In this document: in pieces, positions 12,099 to 19,874 of the stretch | Layout: each line of letters begins with the position of its first letter | Numbering within the stretch: the stretch's first letter is position 1 | Assembly (NCBI GenBank): GCA_965116335.1 | Contig: OZ220677.1 | Location: forward strand, 1,612,001 to 1,676,000 | Direction: 5' to 3' | Length of the DNA: 64,000 nucleotides | Source of the DNA: G963663315 sp965116335 | GTDB lineage: Bacteria; Pseudomonadota; Gammaproteobacteria; Arenicellales; Poriferihabitantaceae | The notes under the pieces: model-generated | Told to the model about the DNA's origin: nothing | Databases searched by the model: none | Seen by the model: the letters and a program-made list of their open reading frames with translations, nothing else | Program-made: the position numbers and the translations under genes

Positions 12099-12127
12099 AC
12101 ACTAGACCCTGGCAGGTAATGTGTCAA
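12099..12127 (-). promoter_or_regulatory. Sigma-70-type promoter for the dioxygenase-dctPQM unit
   Basis: On the minus strand TTGACA (12122-12127) and TAGTGT (12099-12104) are separated by exactly 17 bases. The -35 is a perfect consensus match. The predicted transcript would begin about 80 bases before the dioxygenase start at 12012, suggesting that the dioxygenase and TRAP genes can be expressed separately from the upstream aspartate dehydrogenase. Confidence 0.55.
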
Positions 12128-12192
12128 TAGAATTAAATCGAATTGGCTATTTGGAAATGCAATAGCAGGCAACACAACCCCTGTCCACTTTC

Positions 12193-12990
12193 TCAGACGA
12201 AAACTCTGGACTGCCGGTTGTAAATTGCACGAACAATACTCATGGCAGTCAATGCGGATGATCGGGGATTGTCAGGAAGAGGATTGCCTTCGATCCTGAA
12301 ACTGAAACGCCCAAAATCGCCTTCTACTTCCAATTCATGCCGGTTCGACGAAATCCCGGGATCAGCAATCAGTTCTACGCGGGTCTCATCCATTCCGAAT
12401 CCAGCCAAGGCGATTGAAGCGGCAATGTTGGCATTTTTGGGATAAAGTCGCGCCGCATCGCGCGCTGAACCCTTGAAATGACACACCGTTTCATGGACAT
12501 CACGAAGATCTACGACATTTTCCGCGTGCGACCCCAGCCATCCTTGCGGCGGCTTGGTTGCTCGATATACAAGGCATCGCAGCCCGCCGATTTTTGCCGC
12601 GGAGAGTGCGTCAATGGCACCGATAGCGCCGGAAACGATCTGCAGCCTGCCCCCTCCGGACTGCGCTCCTTCTTCCAGCCTGGCTGCCACTGTATCATCG
12701 GCCAGGGCGCCGCTCGAAACAGCTATCAGGTCAATGCCCCGCGCCAGAATGTCCGGGCCATGTTCTGCGAGCGCATCCTGTCCGGCGCATTCCAGCGCCA
12801 ACCCAACCTGCTCGTTGATTTGATCCAGGCTGTTGACGGCGATCACATCGCTACCCAGTGAGTCGGAGACGCGGGCGTTTCGGCCCGGGCGACAAAGCAC
12901 CCATCGAATGCGCGCATCACAGTGGTCGGCCAGATGGTTTGCAACGTATCGCCCTATGGCTCCGTAGCCGATCATCAGTATGTCGATCAT
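12193..12990 (-). CDS. L-aspartate dehydrogenase family protein (NadX-like)
   Basis: NAD(P)-dependent dehydrogenase that in its family converts L-aspartate to iminoaspartate/oxaloacetate, or acts in reverse. The 265-aa product opens with the dinucleotide motif GYGAIG (residues 8-13) and contains the family patterns SGAIGAIDALSAA, TKPPQGW and YPKNANIAASIALAGFG. Its neighbour is 3-hydroxyanthranilate dioxygenase, so both could feed quinolinate and NAD synthesis, or the enzyme could act on an imine or amine produced in the catabolic route. Both ideas are inference. It is divergent from the aldehyde dehydrogenase across the 200-base regulatory spacer. Confidence 0.85.
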   Translation of the reverse strand: MIDILMIGYGAIGRYVANHLADHCDARIRWVLCRPGRNARVSDSLGSDVIAVNSLDQINEQVGLALECAGQDALAEHGPDILARGIDLIAVSSGALADDTVAARLEEGAQSGGGRLQIVSGAIGAIDALSAAKIGGLRCLVYRATKPPQGWLGSHAENVVDLRDVHETVCHFKGSARDAARLYPKNANIAASIALAGFGMDETRVELIADPGISSNRHELEVEGDFGRFSFRIEGNPLPDNPRSSALTAMSIVRAIYNRQSRVFV

Positions 12991-13083
12991 GGTGTCCAGT
13001 GCGGTTGTTATGGTTGTCGAAAACTCCTCCGGTCGCGGACCAGATTCATCAGGCTACTATTCTGACAGCAAAACCGTCCATCA

Positions 13084-13159
13084 GGTTATCTGAAATGCTT
13101 ATATCAAATTTGAATATTCGTATTTGCATGGATACCAATAATGTTTCAGGTTATCCTGA
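13084..13159 (+). promoter_or_regulatory. Probable LysR-type operator, copy A (76 bp)
   Basis: This element reads toward the aldehyde dehydrogenase and is matched without gaps by 15608-15683 on the other strand, 66 of 76 bases identical by direct count. Outside these limits the two flanks diverge at once. It contains the palindrome TCAAATTTGA (13104-13113) and the inverted repeat TCAGG-N4-CCTGA (13146-13159); a near copy, TCAGGTTATCTGA, lies at 13081-13093. The conserved length and its place before two island genes point to a shared operator for the LysR regulator encoded nearby. Confidence 0.65.
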
Positions 13160-13190
13160 ATGGCAAATCATGAGTTTGAATTGTTTATAG

Positions 13191-14627
13191 ATGAATACAT
13201 ACCCGGAAATTCAACTGTACATTGGCGGAAAGTGGCGGCAGTCAAAAGACTATTGCCCGATACTCAACCCGGCGGATGAAAAGCCGGTCGGATTGCTCCC
13301 TGTTGCCAGTCAGGCTGATTTGGACGACGCGCTTGTTGCCGCCAATGAGGGATTCAAAATCTGGAGCCGCACGGCTCCCGGTGAACGTAGTCGGATAATT
13401 TTGAAAGCCGCACAAATCATGCGCGAACGACAAGAGGAAATTGCCCGGTCGATCACCCTGGAACTGGGAAAACCGATAAAACAATCCAGACTCGAGGTTA
13501 TCCGCGGTTGCGAGTTCTTTGAATGGGATGCCGCTGAGGGCCAACGATTATATGGTCGAGTCATTCCGAGCGCGCCGGGAATTCGCTACATTGTTGTTCA
13601 TCAGCCCATTGGCAGTGTGGCCGCGTTTTCGCCCTGGAACTTCCCGATGAGTCAGCCAGCACGCAAGGTGGCTGGCGCATTGGCGGCAGGCTGCTCAATT
13701 ATACTCAAACCCGCCGAGGAAACTCCGTCCGGCGCAGTTCATATCGCGCGTGCTTTCGAGGATGCCGGGCTGCCTCCGGGTGCCCTGAATCTGGTCTTCG
13801 GACAGCCCGCGGATATCTCTGGCTATCTTATCCCAAAGGATCAAATCCGTCTGGTGGCTTTTACCGGTTCCACGGCTGTCGGTAAACATCTCACCCGGCT
13901 CGCGGCTGAATACATGACTCCGGTTCTGATGGAACTGGGCGGCCACGCTCCTGTTATTGTCTGTGATGATGCAGACCCACACCGTGCCGGAGTTTCCTCT
14001 GCTGTCCGAAAGTTCAGAAATGCCGGACAGGTCTGTACTTCACCAACCCGGTTTTTTGTACATGAAAGCCTGGTTGATCCTTTCACAGAGAGCTTTGTTC
14101 AACGCGCAAAGGCGACAAAGGTTGGAAATGGAATGAGGGAAGACACAGAAATGGGGCCTGTCGCCCATGGCGGGAGACTTGAAGCCCTGCAAAATTTTGT
14201 AGACGATGCCTTGCAACATGGCGCCAGACTTCTTCTCGGTGGATCGAGAATAGCCGGGAAAGGTTACTTTTTTGAACCGACCGTTCTGGCTGACGTGCCG
14301 GATGATGCGCTCATCCTGCGGGAAGAGCCCTTCGGGCCGATTGCGGTCGTGAATTCGGTCACCAGCCTGCAACAGGGAATAGACAAGGCGAACAGTGTCC
14401 CGTATGGATTGTCGGCCTACGCATTTACCGATTCTGCAGCGAACGTCGATCAATTGGTGGACGGGATTGAAGCGGGGAATCTGTCCATCAACACGCTGGA
14501 AGCATCAGTACCCGAAACGCCATTTGGCGGTGTCAAATCCAGCGGCTATGGTCGTGAGGGCGGGGACGAGGGTTTGTTGCACTATACCGTGGTGAAAAAT
14601 ATCTCACACAGTATGAGATTAGTGTGA
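13191..14627 (+). CDS. NAD(P)-dependent aldehyde dehydrogenase (semialdehyde dehydrogenase-like)
   Basis: A 478-aa member of the aldehyde dehydrogenase superfamily. Visible landmarks are SPWNFPMSQPARKVAGALAA (cofactor and active-site Asn region), FTGSTAVGK, the catalytic Glu in MELGGHAP near residue 248, and the catalytic Cys in GQVCTSPTR near residue 282. It resembles succinate-semialdehyde type enzymes, but substrate cannot be assigned. In this island an amino- or carboxymuconate semialdehyde is a reasonable candidate (inference). It follows operator copy A and ends 3 bases from the end of the convergent DapA-family gene. Confidence 0.9.
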   Translation: MNTYPEIQLYIGGKWRQSKDYCPILNPADEKPVGLLPVASQADLDDALVAANEGFKIWSRTAPGERSRIILKAAQIMRERQEEIARSITLELGKPIKQSRLEVIRGCEFFEWDAAEGQRLYGRVIPSAPGIRYIVVHQPIGSVAAFSPWNFPMSQPARKVAGALAAGCSIILKPAEETPSGAVHIARAFEDAGLPPGALNLVFGQPADISGYLIPKDQIRLVAFTGSTAVGKHLTRLAAEYMTPVLMELGGHAPVIVCDDADPHRAGVSSAVRKFRNAGQVCTSPTRFFVHESLVDPFTESFVQRAKATKVGNGMREDTEMGPVAHGGRLEALQNFVDDALQHGARLLLGGSRIAGKGYFFEPTVLADVPDDALILREEPFGPIAVVNSVTSLQQGIDKANSVPYGLSAYAFTDSAANVDQLVDGIEAGNLSINTLEASVPETPFGGVKSSGYGREGGDEGLLHYTVVKNISHSMRLV

Positions 14628-14629
14628 TT

Positions 14630-15583
14630 CTATTTCGTCAGCCCGCACGTTTCAAATGCCGCCCTTGTTTCAGCTTTTTCTTCTTCTGTCAGTTGAAGCA
14701 AGGGAGGACGTACCGGCCCGCCCGCCTGACCGAGCAGCTCCTGCCAATATTTTTGGTGAGCCTGGGGCTTGCCACCAGGCCGGGTACTTTTCAGAGCCTT
14801 GCGTACCGGCTCAAGGCTGTCACGAATGCTGAAGGCTTTCCTGGTTTCCCCCGCAAGTGCAAGTTCTGTATATTCATGCATTCGGAGATCATTTTTGGTC
14901 TGAATCAGATAGGGAGGAGAGGAACAAAGATACAGTTGCCAGTTCAAATCCACAATATTATCCAACCACTCTTCTTCAGACGCGGTACTGACCAGGATTT
15001 TGTCTCCGGCCAGCTCGGTCAATCTGGCGTACATGTCACGCGGAACTGAATATTTTATCGCCATGATGTTGGGCAGGTCCGCAATGCGGGCACACAACTC
15101 CGGGCTCATCAAGTATCCAGAGTCGGGGTGACTCCACATCGCAATGCCAATATCGACCCGATCACAGAGTTCCCTGTAATAATTGTAGAGCGTATCGTCC
15201 GGGTCATTGATGAAGTGCAGGACCGGCGCGTGTACCACAATATAGTCGGCACCCACACTCTGTGCGTGTCGGGCCAGTTCCACCACCGTGTCAAAGTTCT
15301 GGTCAGAACATGACATTATCGTACCCGCCCGGCCGTCGCAGGCTTCCACCGCCAACTCAAAATTGCGTTTGCGCTCAGCCAGCGACATCGAGAAAAATTC
15401 GCCCTGCTTGCCGGCAATGAACAAACCTTGAATCCTGAGGTCGTCGATCCAGTGTTTGATGTTCCGCCGCAGACCGTCCTCGTCGATGGAATAGTCCGGG
15501 AGCATCGGGTTCAGTACCGCAGCCCAGATTCCCTTCATGTTCTCTCTCGAATATTCTTTTGCTTCGTTTCTGGCGTATTTCAT
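14630..15583 (-). CDS. DapA-family lyase/aldolase of unknown substrate
   Basis: Member of the class I dihydrodipicolinate synthase/N-acetylneuraminate lyase superfamily, a TIM-barrel family that makes a Schiff base with a pyruvate-like substrate. The Schiff-base Lys is present (Lys177 in MAIKYSVP), as is a GxxGE-type motif (GKQGEF, residues 58-63). The usual Tyr-Tyr motif before a Pro is replaced by VVHAPVLHF around residues 116-124, so it is not an ordinary DapA. Some relatives are hydratase-aldolases in aromatic ring degradation, which fits the neighbouring dioxygenase (inference). A start at ATG 15538, 15 codons downstream, is also plausible. It lies behind operator copy B. Confidence 0.82.
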   Translation of the reverse strand: MKYARNEAKEYSRENMKGIWAAVLNPMLPDYSIDEDGLRRNIKHWIDDLRIQGLFIAGKQGEFFSMSLAERKRNFELAVEACDGRAGTIMSCSDQNFDTVVELARHAQSVGADYIVVHAPVLHFINDPDDTLYNYYRELCDRVDIGIAMWSHPDSGYLMSPELCARIADLPNIMAIKYSVPRDMYARLTELAGDKILVSTASEEEWLDNIVDLNWQLYLCSSPPYLIQTKNDLRMHEYTELALAGETRKAFSIRDSLEPVRKALKSTRPGGKPQAHQKYWQELLGQAGGPVRPPLLQLTEEEKAETRAAFETCGLTK

Positions 15584-15607
15584 TGGACAAATTTCCTGAT
15601 GGGTCCG

Positions 15608-15683
15608 TCAGGATAACCTGAAAAATTATCCGTATCTATGATAATACCAATATTCAAATTTGATATTATCATTTCAGATAGCC
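15608..15683 (-). promoter_or_regulatory. Probable LysR-type operator, copy B (76 bp)
   Basis: Inverted second copy of the element at 13084-13159, in the same orientation relative to its downstream gene. It contains TCAAATTTGA at 15654-15663 and TCAGG-N4-CCTGA at 15608-15621. Its promoter-distal end reads GGCTATCTGA where copy A has GGTTATCTGA, so that half-site is weaker. It lies 25 bases before the lyase start at 15583, or about 70 before the alternative start. Confidence 0.65.
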
Positions 15684-15761
15684 AGCAAACTGTTGCCCGC
15701 CACAAGTATTGTCCATGTAATTTGTAACCGGCAGGCCGGAAGTTCTCGCCCGATGAAACAG

Positions 15762-16727
15762 CTATTCCGGCCGGGTAGGCCGATCTTTTGAGACGACCCT
15801 GAGCATTTCGAGAAATATAGCGGCGGCGGGCGATAGCCCCCCTTGTCGGCGATAAGAAACTCCGACCGGACCGGATGAAAAATTGAGTCTGGAAGGGATA
15901 ATCGCCAGCAGACCATTTCGAACCTCCTCCTCAACCACATGAAATGGAAACGCACCTAAAAAATCAGATGTGGTGAGCAGGTTCCTGTTGGTCAGAAATG
16001 ACACGGACTCGACTGCACCGACGGGCGGCACCAAATCCCTGTCCAGGAATTCCTTGTCGATCTGCCTTCGCAGGGTTGTGTCTTGCGGCGGCAAGATCCA
16101 GTCGAAAGTGGACAACCGCTCAAAAAGGGTCTCCTTCTGGTGAACCAGCGGATGATTCGGACGCGCGACGATACAAACCCGCTCATCGTACAAACGTTCT
16201 TGCACCAATTCCTGCCTATGTCTGTATTCCGGCAACCGCCCCACAACAAAATCGAGACCACCCGCACGCAATGCTGGCATGAGCACATCATTTGTGCCTT
16301 CATGAATGGAGATGATGACGTTCGGTCGTTGCCGATGCAGTCGGCTGATCGTTTGTGGCAACAGGACAGCGGAGGCCGCCAGCAACGTCCCCACCGCGAC
16401 ACGACCACCGCTCCCGTCGTTGAGATCATCCAGTTCCTGGGCCGCATGGGAAATTTGCGCGAGGATGAGTTTGCCATGTTTGACCAGAGTCTCGCCAAAC
16501 ACCGTCGGCACGACCCCCCGGTTGGTCCTGTCAAACAGCTGAACACCGAAATCTTCCTCCAGGTCCTTGATCAGCTTGGTCGCAGCTGGCTGTGAAATGT
16601 TAAGCCGTCGAGCCGCATGAAGGATACTATTGTGCTCGGCAATTGATACCAGCAAACGCAACTGCTTGAGCTTAAGACGAGTTGTAACGCGCTGGGTTAT
16701 CCGGATGTGTCGATTGGTGCTCTGCAT
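15762..16727 (-). CDS. LysR-family transcriptional regulator
   Basis: 321-aa DNA-binding regulator with an N-terminal winged helix-turn-helix (about residues 18-80, including LLVSIAEHNSILHAARRLNISQPAATKLIKDLE) and a C-terminal periplasmic-binding-protein-like effector domain. The helix-turn-helix wording is close to the PcaQ/GbpR branch of LysR regulators, which often control aromatic or sugar catabolism. It lies on the same strand as the lyase gene, downstream of it, and is the only regulator in the island. The duplicated 76-bp element is its likely binding site (inference). Confidence 0.92.
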   Translation of the reverse strand: MQSTNRHIRITQRVTTRLKLKQLRLLVSIAEHNSILHAARRLNISQPAATKLIKDLEEDFGVQLFDRTNRGVVPTVFGETLVKHGKLILAQISHAAQELDDLNDGSGGRVAVGTLLAASAVLLPQTISRLHRQRPNVIISIHEGTNDVLMPALRAGGLDFVVGRLPEYRHRQELVQERLYDERVCIVARPNHPLVHQKETLFERLSTFDWILPPQDTTLRRQIDKEFLDRDLVPPVGAVESVSFLTNRNLLTTSDFLGAFPFHVVEEEVRNGLLAIIPSRLNFSSGPVGVSYRRQGGLSPAAAIFLEMLRVVSKDRPTRPE

Positions 16728-16918
16728 TCATTTGTTATCGCATTATCAAGGAGGCTAGTGTTTCGTCATACATGAACAGACTCAGGTGGATTAGCAGTTC
16801 ACAACTGAGGACGTGCACATCAAACTGAAACGACTATATCCGACACAAGAAATATGGCGAGATACTAGTCGTGGTTAAAAACCATTTCGAACACATCTTC
16901 ATGGCCGTTTCCCCTTCA
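16728..16918. other. Intergenic region at the catabolic/defence island border
   Basis: These 191 bases separate the LysR start from the res stop. I see no convincing ORF, hairpin terminator, tRNA end or attachment-site repeat, and no copy of the 76-bp element. A short sequence AAGGAGG (16750-16756) reads in the plus direction and has no gene behind it. Confidence 0.4.
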
Positions 16919-19864
16919 TCACATCTTAATCTCGGATAACGACGTTACCACATCAAAATCCACTTTGAGCGTTTCGAAGTGCTTTCTACCACACAGGATC
17001 TTCTGGTTCTCGTTTGTGCGCCGTTCTTCGCTGTCTAAGGTACTCTTGGTCTCGCGGACGAAGTAGAGCTTTTCATCTCGCTCGGTGACGAATGTCCAAT
17101 CGGGGTTATAAGGGCCAATAGGAGTGTCAATTTTAAACCAGCGAGGAAGCTTTACAAACAAGCGGACGTTTTCATTGTTGTCCAAGTCACTGGCGAACCG
17201 CTTTTCGATCTCAGATTCGTATTCGATGGCATCGAACAGCGTCTTGTCCTTGTTTTGCACTCGGTAGAGATTGCTCAGATAGCGAACGATGCCTTCTTCG
17301 GCCTCCTGCTCGATTCGGCTCATTTCCCATTGCTGATTGCAGACCTTCTCGTATTTGATACCGTCCAGCATGAGACCGTGCAGAGCCCGCGATATTTCAC
17401 GCGCCACGGTGCTCATGAAAGCCTGTGGATTAATTATGAACTCCGACAACCGACCGGACTGTTTTAGTATCTCTGCTAACGTATGCCGCGTGAGTTCGGT
17501 TTCCTTTTGCAGGAAGGCGAGGATATCCGGCAACACTTTCACCGGCGTCGTGGCGCGTGAACGAGTTTCCAATTCTCGCTCGGCGACAACACCTGCATCG
17601 GTGATGTCGATATCCCGTTTGGTCATGGCGATGCGAGCCGGATGGAGTTGCTCAATCCGTTTGATTCGAGCCACTGCCATTGCAATCAGATCAGCAGTCT
17701 CGAATTCAACCCGGTAGCGGGTCCGGTGTTTGATCTGATCCCACAGTTGCTGGAAGTCATCACTCAGATGTACTTCTTTGTGGAACCGAAGTTTGTGTTG
17801 CTCTCGTACATTGACGATACGGTTCTTGAAGACCTTCTTGTTCAACTCGTCCACGACATTGGCGGACAGGTCAGAAAACTCGCCCGACACATCCAGCTTG
17901 AAATGCGGATTATTCGGTTCAAACTTGTCGAGGATCTCCCCGGACTTGTTGATATAGCCATTGACAACCAGCTCACCGAAGATCTGCCGGGAAGCATCCT
18001 GACCGATGCGGCTTTTCGAACCATCCTCGGTGATGCGAATCAGCCGCGCAAAGTCGATCGCCTTCACCTTGCCGAACTTGATGCCGAAGTCTTCCTCGAA
18101 CTCGGTCTGTAGAGTACGTGCGAATTCCTCGTAGGATTCTTTGGCAATGACGGTAAGGCGGTTGACCGTCTCATCATGTACGCGCTCTCCCGCACGGTTG
18201 ACCGGCAGGCGCAGGCCGCGGCCGATTTCCTGGCGTTTTTTCTCAACGGACTTGGAAACGTTCAGCGTGCAGATCTGAAAGACATTCGGGTTGTCCCATC
18301 CTTCGCGCAAGGCAGAATGAGAGAAGATGAAACGCAAGGGCACATCAGGATCAAGCAGGTGCTCCTTGTCGCGCATGATGAGGTGGTAGGTGTCCTCATC
18401 AGCAGCTGTATTGCCGCGCGTATCCTTGGCACGGCCTTGCTTATCCTGCGAGAAGTAGCCGTTGTGAACCTCGGCAACATCGAAGGGAATCAGGCCCTTG
18501 TAGATCGGCTTTGCAGTCAACTCGGTAAAAGCTTCTTCGAGCCACTCGCCAACCTTCCCGAGGCTGGTGGTACCATCGTCATTGTAGATACGATAGTTGG
18601 CGACCCGGTCGATGAAGAACAGGGACAAGACCTTAATGCCCCTGCCTCGTAACGCACGCTCTTTCTTCAGGTGCTGCTCCACGGTTTCATAGACCTGCGC
18701 CTTCATTACTTCGTCACCGAGACCGCCCACTTCCTGGCCAAGCTCCAGAAACCGGCCCTGATTAAATTCGATGTACTCCACACCCGGTGTGCAGTCAATG
18801 TTCTGCACAATATAACCTTCGCGGTAAATCTCCCGCTCTTTTGATTTCACACACAGATCGTCGCCCTGCTTCACCCAGAGTTTGGCCTGCTTCGGCCCAT
18901 TCGGTCCTTCCTTATGGATCTCCACCTGCGCCCTGATTCCGTTCTTGTTGTCCGTCTTCAACAGTTTTACATAGCCATCGTTGAAACTGTCGTCGGATCG
19001 GATGGAGGCTACCTCAATACGCTTTACCAGCCGAAGGTCGTATGCTCTCACCGGGTCTAGCTTGTACACCAGGTTGTAGGGATAGCGGTGAGTGGCGCTG
19101 TAGCGCAGAGTGGCGGCCAGATTGAGGTTGCCGATAGCGCGACGAGACTTCTCGGTAGAATCAACACTCTGTGGTTCGTCGATGATGCCGATGGGGCGGA
19201 CCGCCTGAATAAACTCGATGGGGCGGCACCCCGACATGCGATCATTCTCCCGGTTGATGACGTTGAGTTTCTTTAGCTCATCATCCGTCATTTCCGAGAG
19301 TTCCTTGTCTGCCACATCCTTCTGAAAGGACTGGATGTTGATGATCATAATCTGGATCTGGTTGCTGCTGGCGAACTGGCGCACCTTGCCCAGACGTTTG
19401 GAGTTATAGACGAAGTAGTTGAAGGGCACGTTGTCGTAGAGCGTCTTGAGGTGTTCCCGGGTAAGCTCGATACTCTTGAGTACCCCTTCGCGAATCGCCA
19501 CACTCGGCACCACAATGATGAACTTCTTGAAGTCGTAAGTCCGGTTCAGTTCGAAGATGGTGCGAAGGTACACATAGGTCTTGCCGGTGCCGGTCTCCAT
19601 TTCGATGGAAAAATCCAATCCTTGCAGCGCTCCGACCTTCTCAATATCGTTGGCTTCCTGAATCCGGTGAACATTCGCCAGCAGAGTCTCCTCTGGCAGG
19701 GTCAGGTGATTGCCGACGCACAGATCCGACGGGTTGGCACCTTCGTCATAGGTTTGACTTAGCTCGAAGCCTGTCTGTGCCATTGGCTGTCCGTTGAACA
19801 CTTCAATAACGGATCTCACAGCCTGATGTTGATATTCGAGAGAGGGGTCAAATTTAAGCTTCAT
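16919..19864 (-). CDS. res: Type III restriction enzyme Res subunit
   Basis: ATP-dependent translocase and nuclease of a type III restriction system, 981 aa. The start ATG 19864 lies 10 bases after the mod stop; a longer reading overlaps mod and lacks family similarity. Helicase motifs are Walker A GTGKT (residues 92-96), a DEAD-like box DEPQ (229-232), REGWDNPNVFQ and QEIGRGLRLPVN. The C-terminus carries a PD-(D/E)xK nuclease: PD within YNPDWTF, then RETK within FVRETKSTLD. It acts with Mod, cutting unmodified DNA at a distance from paired recognition sites. Apparently intact. Confidence 0.95.
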   Translation of the reverse strand: MKLKFDPSLEYQHQAVRSVIEVFNGQPMAQTGFELSQTYDEGANPSDLCVGNHLTLPEETLLANVHRIQEANDIEKVGALQGLDFSIEMETGTGKTYVYLRTIFELNRTYDFKKFIIVVPSVAIREGVLKSIELTREHLKTLYDNVPFNYFVYNSKRLGKVRQFASSNQIQIMIINIQSFQKDVADKELSEMTDDELKKLNVINRENDRMSGCRPIEFIQAVRPIGIIDEPQSVDSTEKSRRAIGNLNLAATLRYSATHRYPYNLVYKLDPVRAYDLRLVKRIEVASIRSDDSFNDGYVKLLKTDNKNGIRAQVEIHKEGPNGPKQAKLWVKQGDDLCVKSKEREIYREGYIVQNIDCTPGVEYIEFNQGRFLELGQEVGGLGDEVMKAQVYETVEQHLKKERALRGRGIKVLSLFFIDRVANYRIYNDDGTTSLGKVGEWLEEAFTELTAKPIYKGLIPFDVAEVHNGYFSQDKQGRAKDTRGNTAADEDTYHLIMRDKEHLLDPDVPLRFIFSHSALREGWDNPNVFQICTLNVSKSVEKKRQEIGRGLRLPVNRAGERVHDETVNRLTVIAKESYEEFARTLQTEFEEDFGIKFGKVKAIDFARLIRITEDGSKSRIGQDASRQIFGELVVNGYINKSGEILDKFEPNNPHFKLDVSGEFSDLSANVVDELNKKVFKNRIVNVREQHKLRFHKEVHLSDDFQQLWDQIKHRTRYRVEFETADLIAMAVARIKRIEQLHPARIAMTKRDIDITDAGVVAERELETRSRATTPVKVLPDILAFLQKETELTRHTLAEILKQSGRLSEFIINPQAFMSTVAREISRALHGLMLDGIKYEKVCNQQWEMSRIEQEAEEGIVRYLSNLYRVQNKDKTLFDAIEYESEIEKRFASDLDNNENVRLFVKLPRWFKIDTPIGPYNPDWTFVTERDEKLYFVRETKSTLDSEERRTNENQKILCGRKHFETLKVDFDVVTSLSEIKM

Positions 19865-19874
19865 ACTTGCGCCC

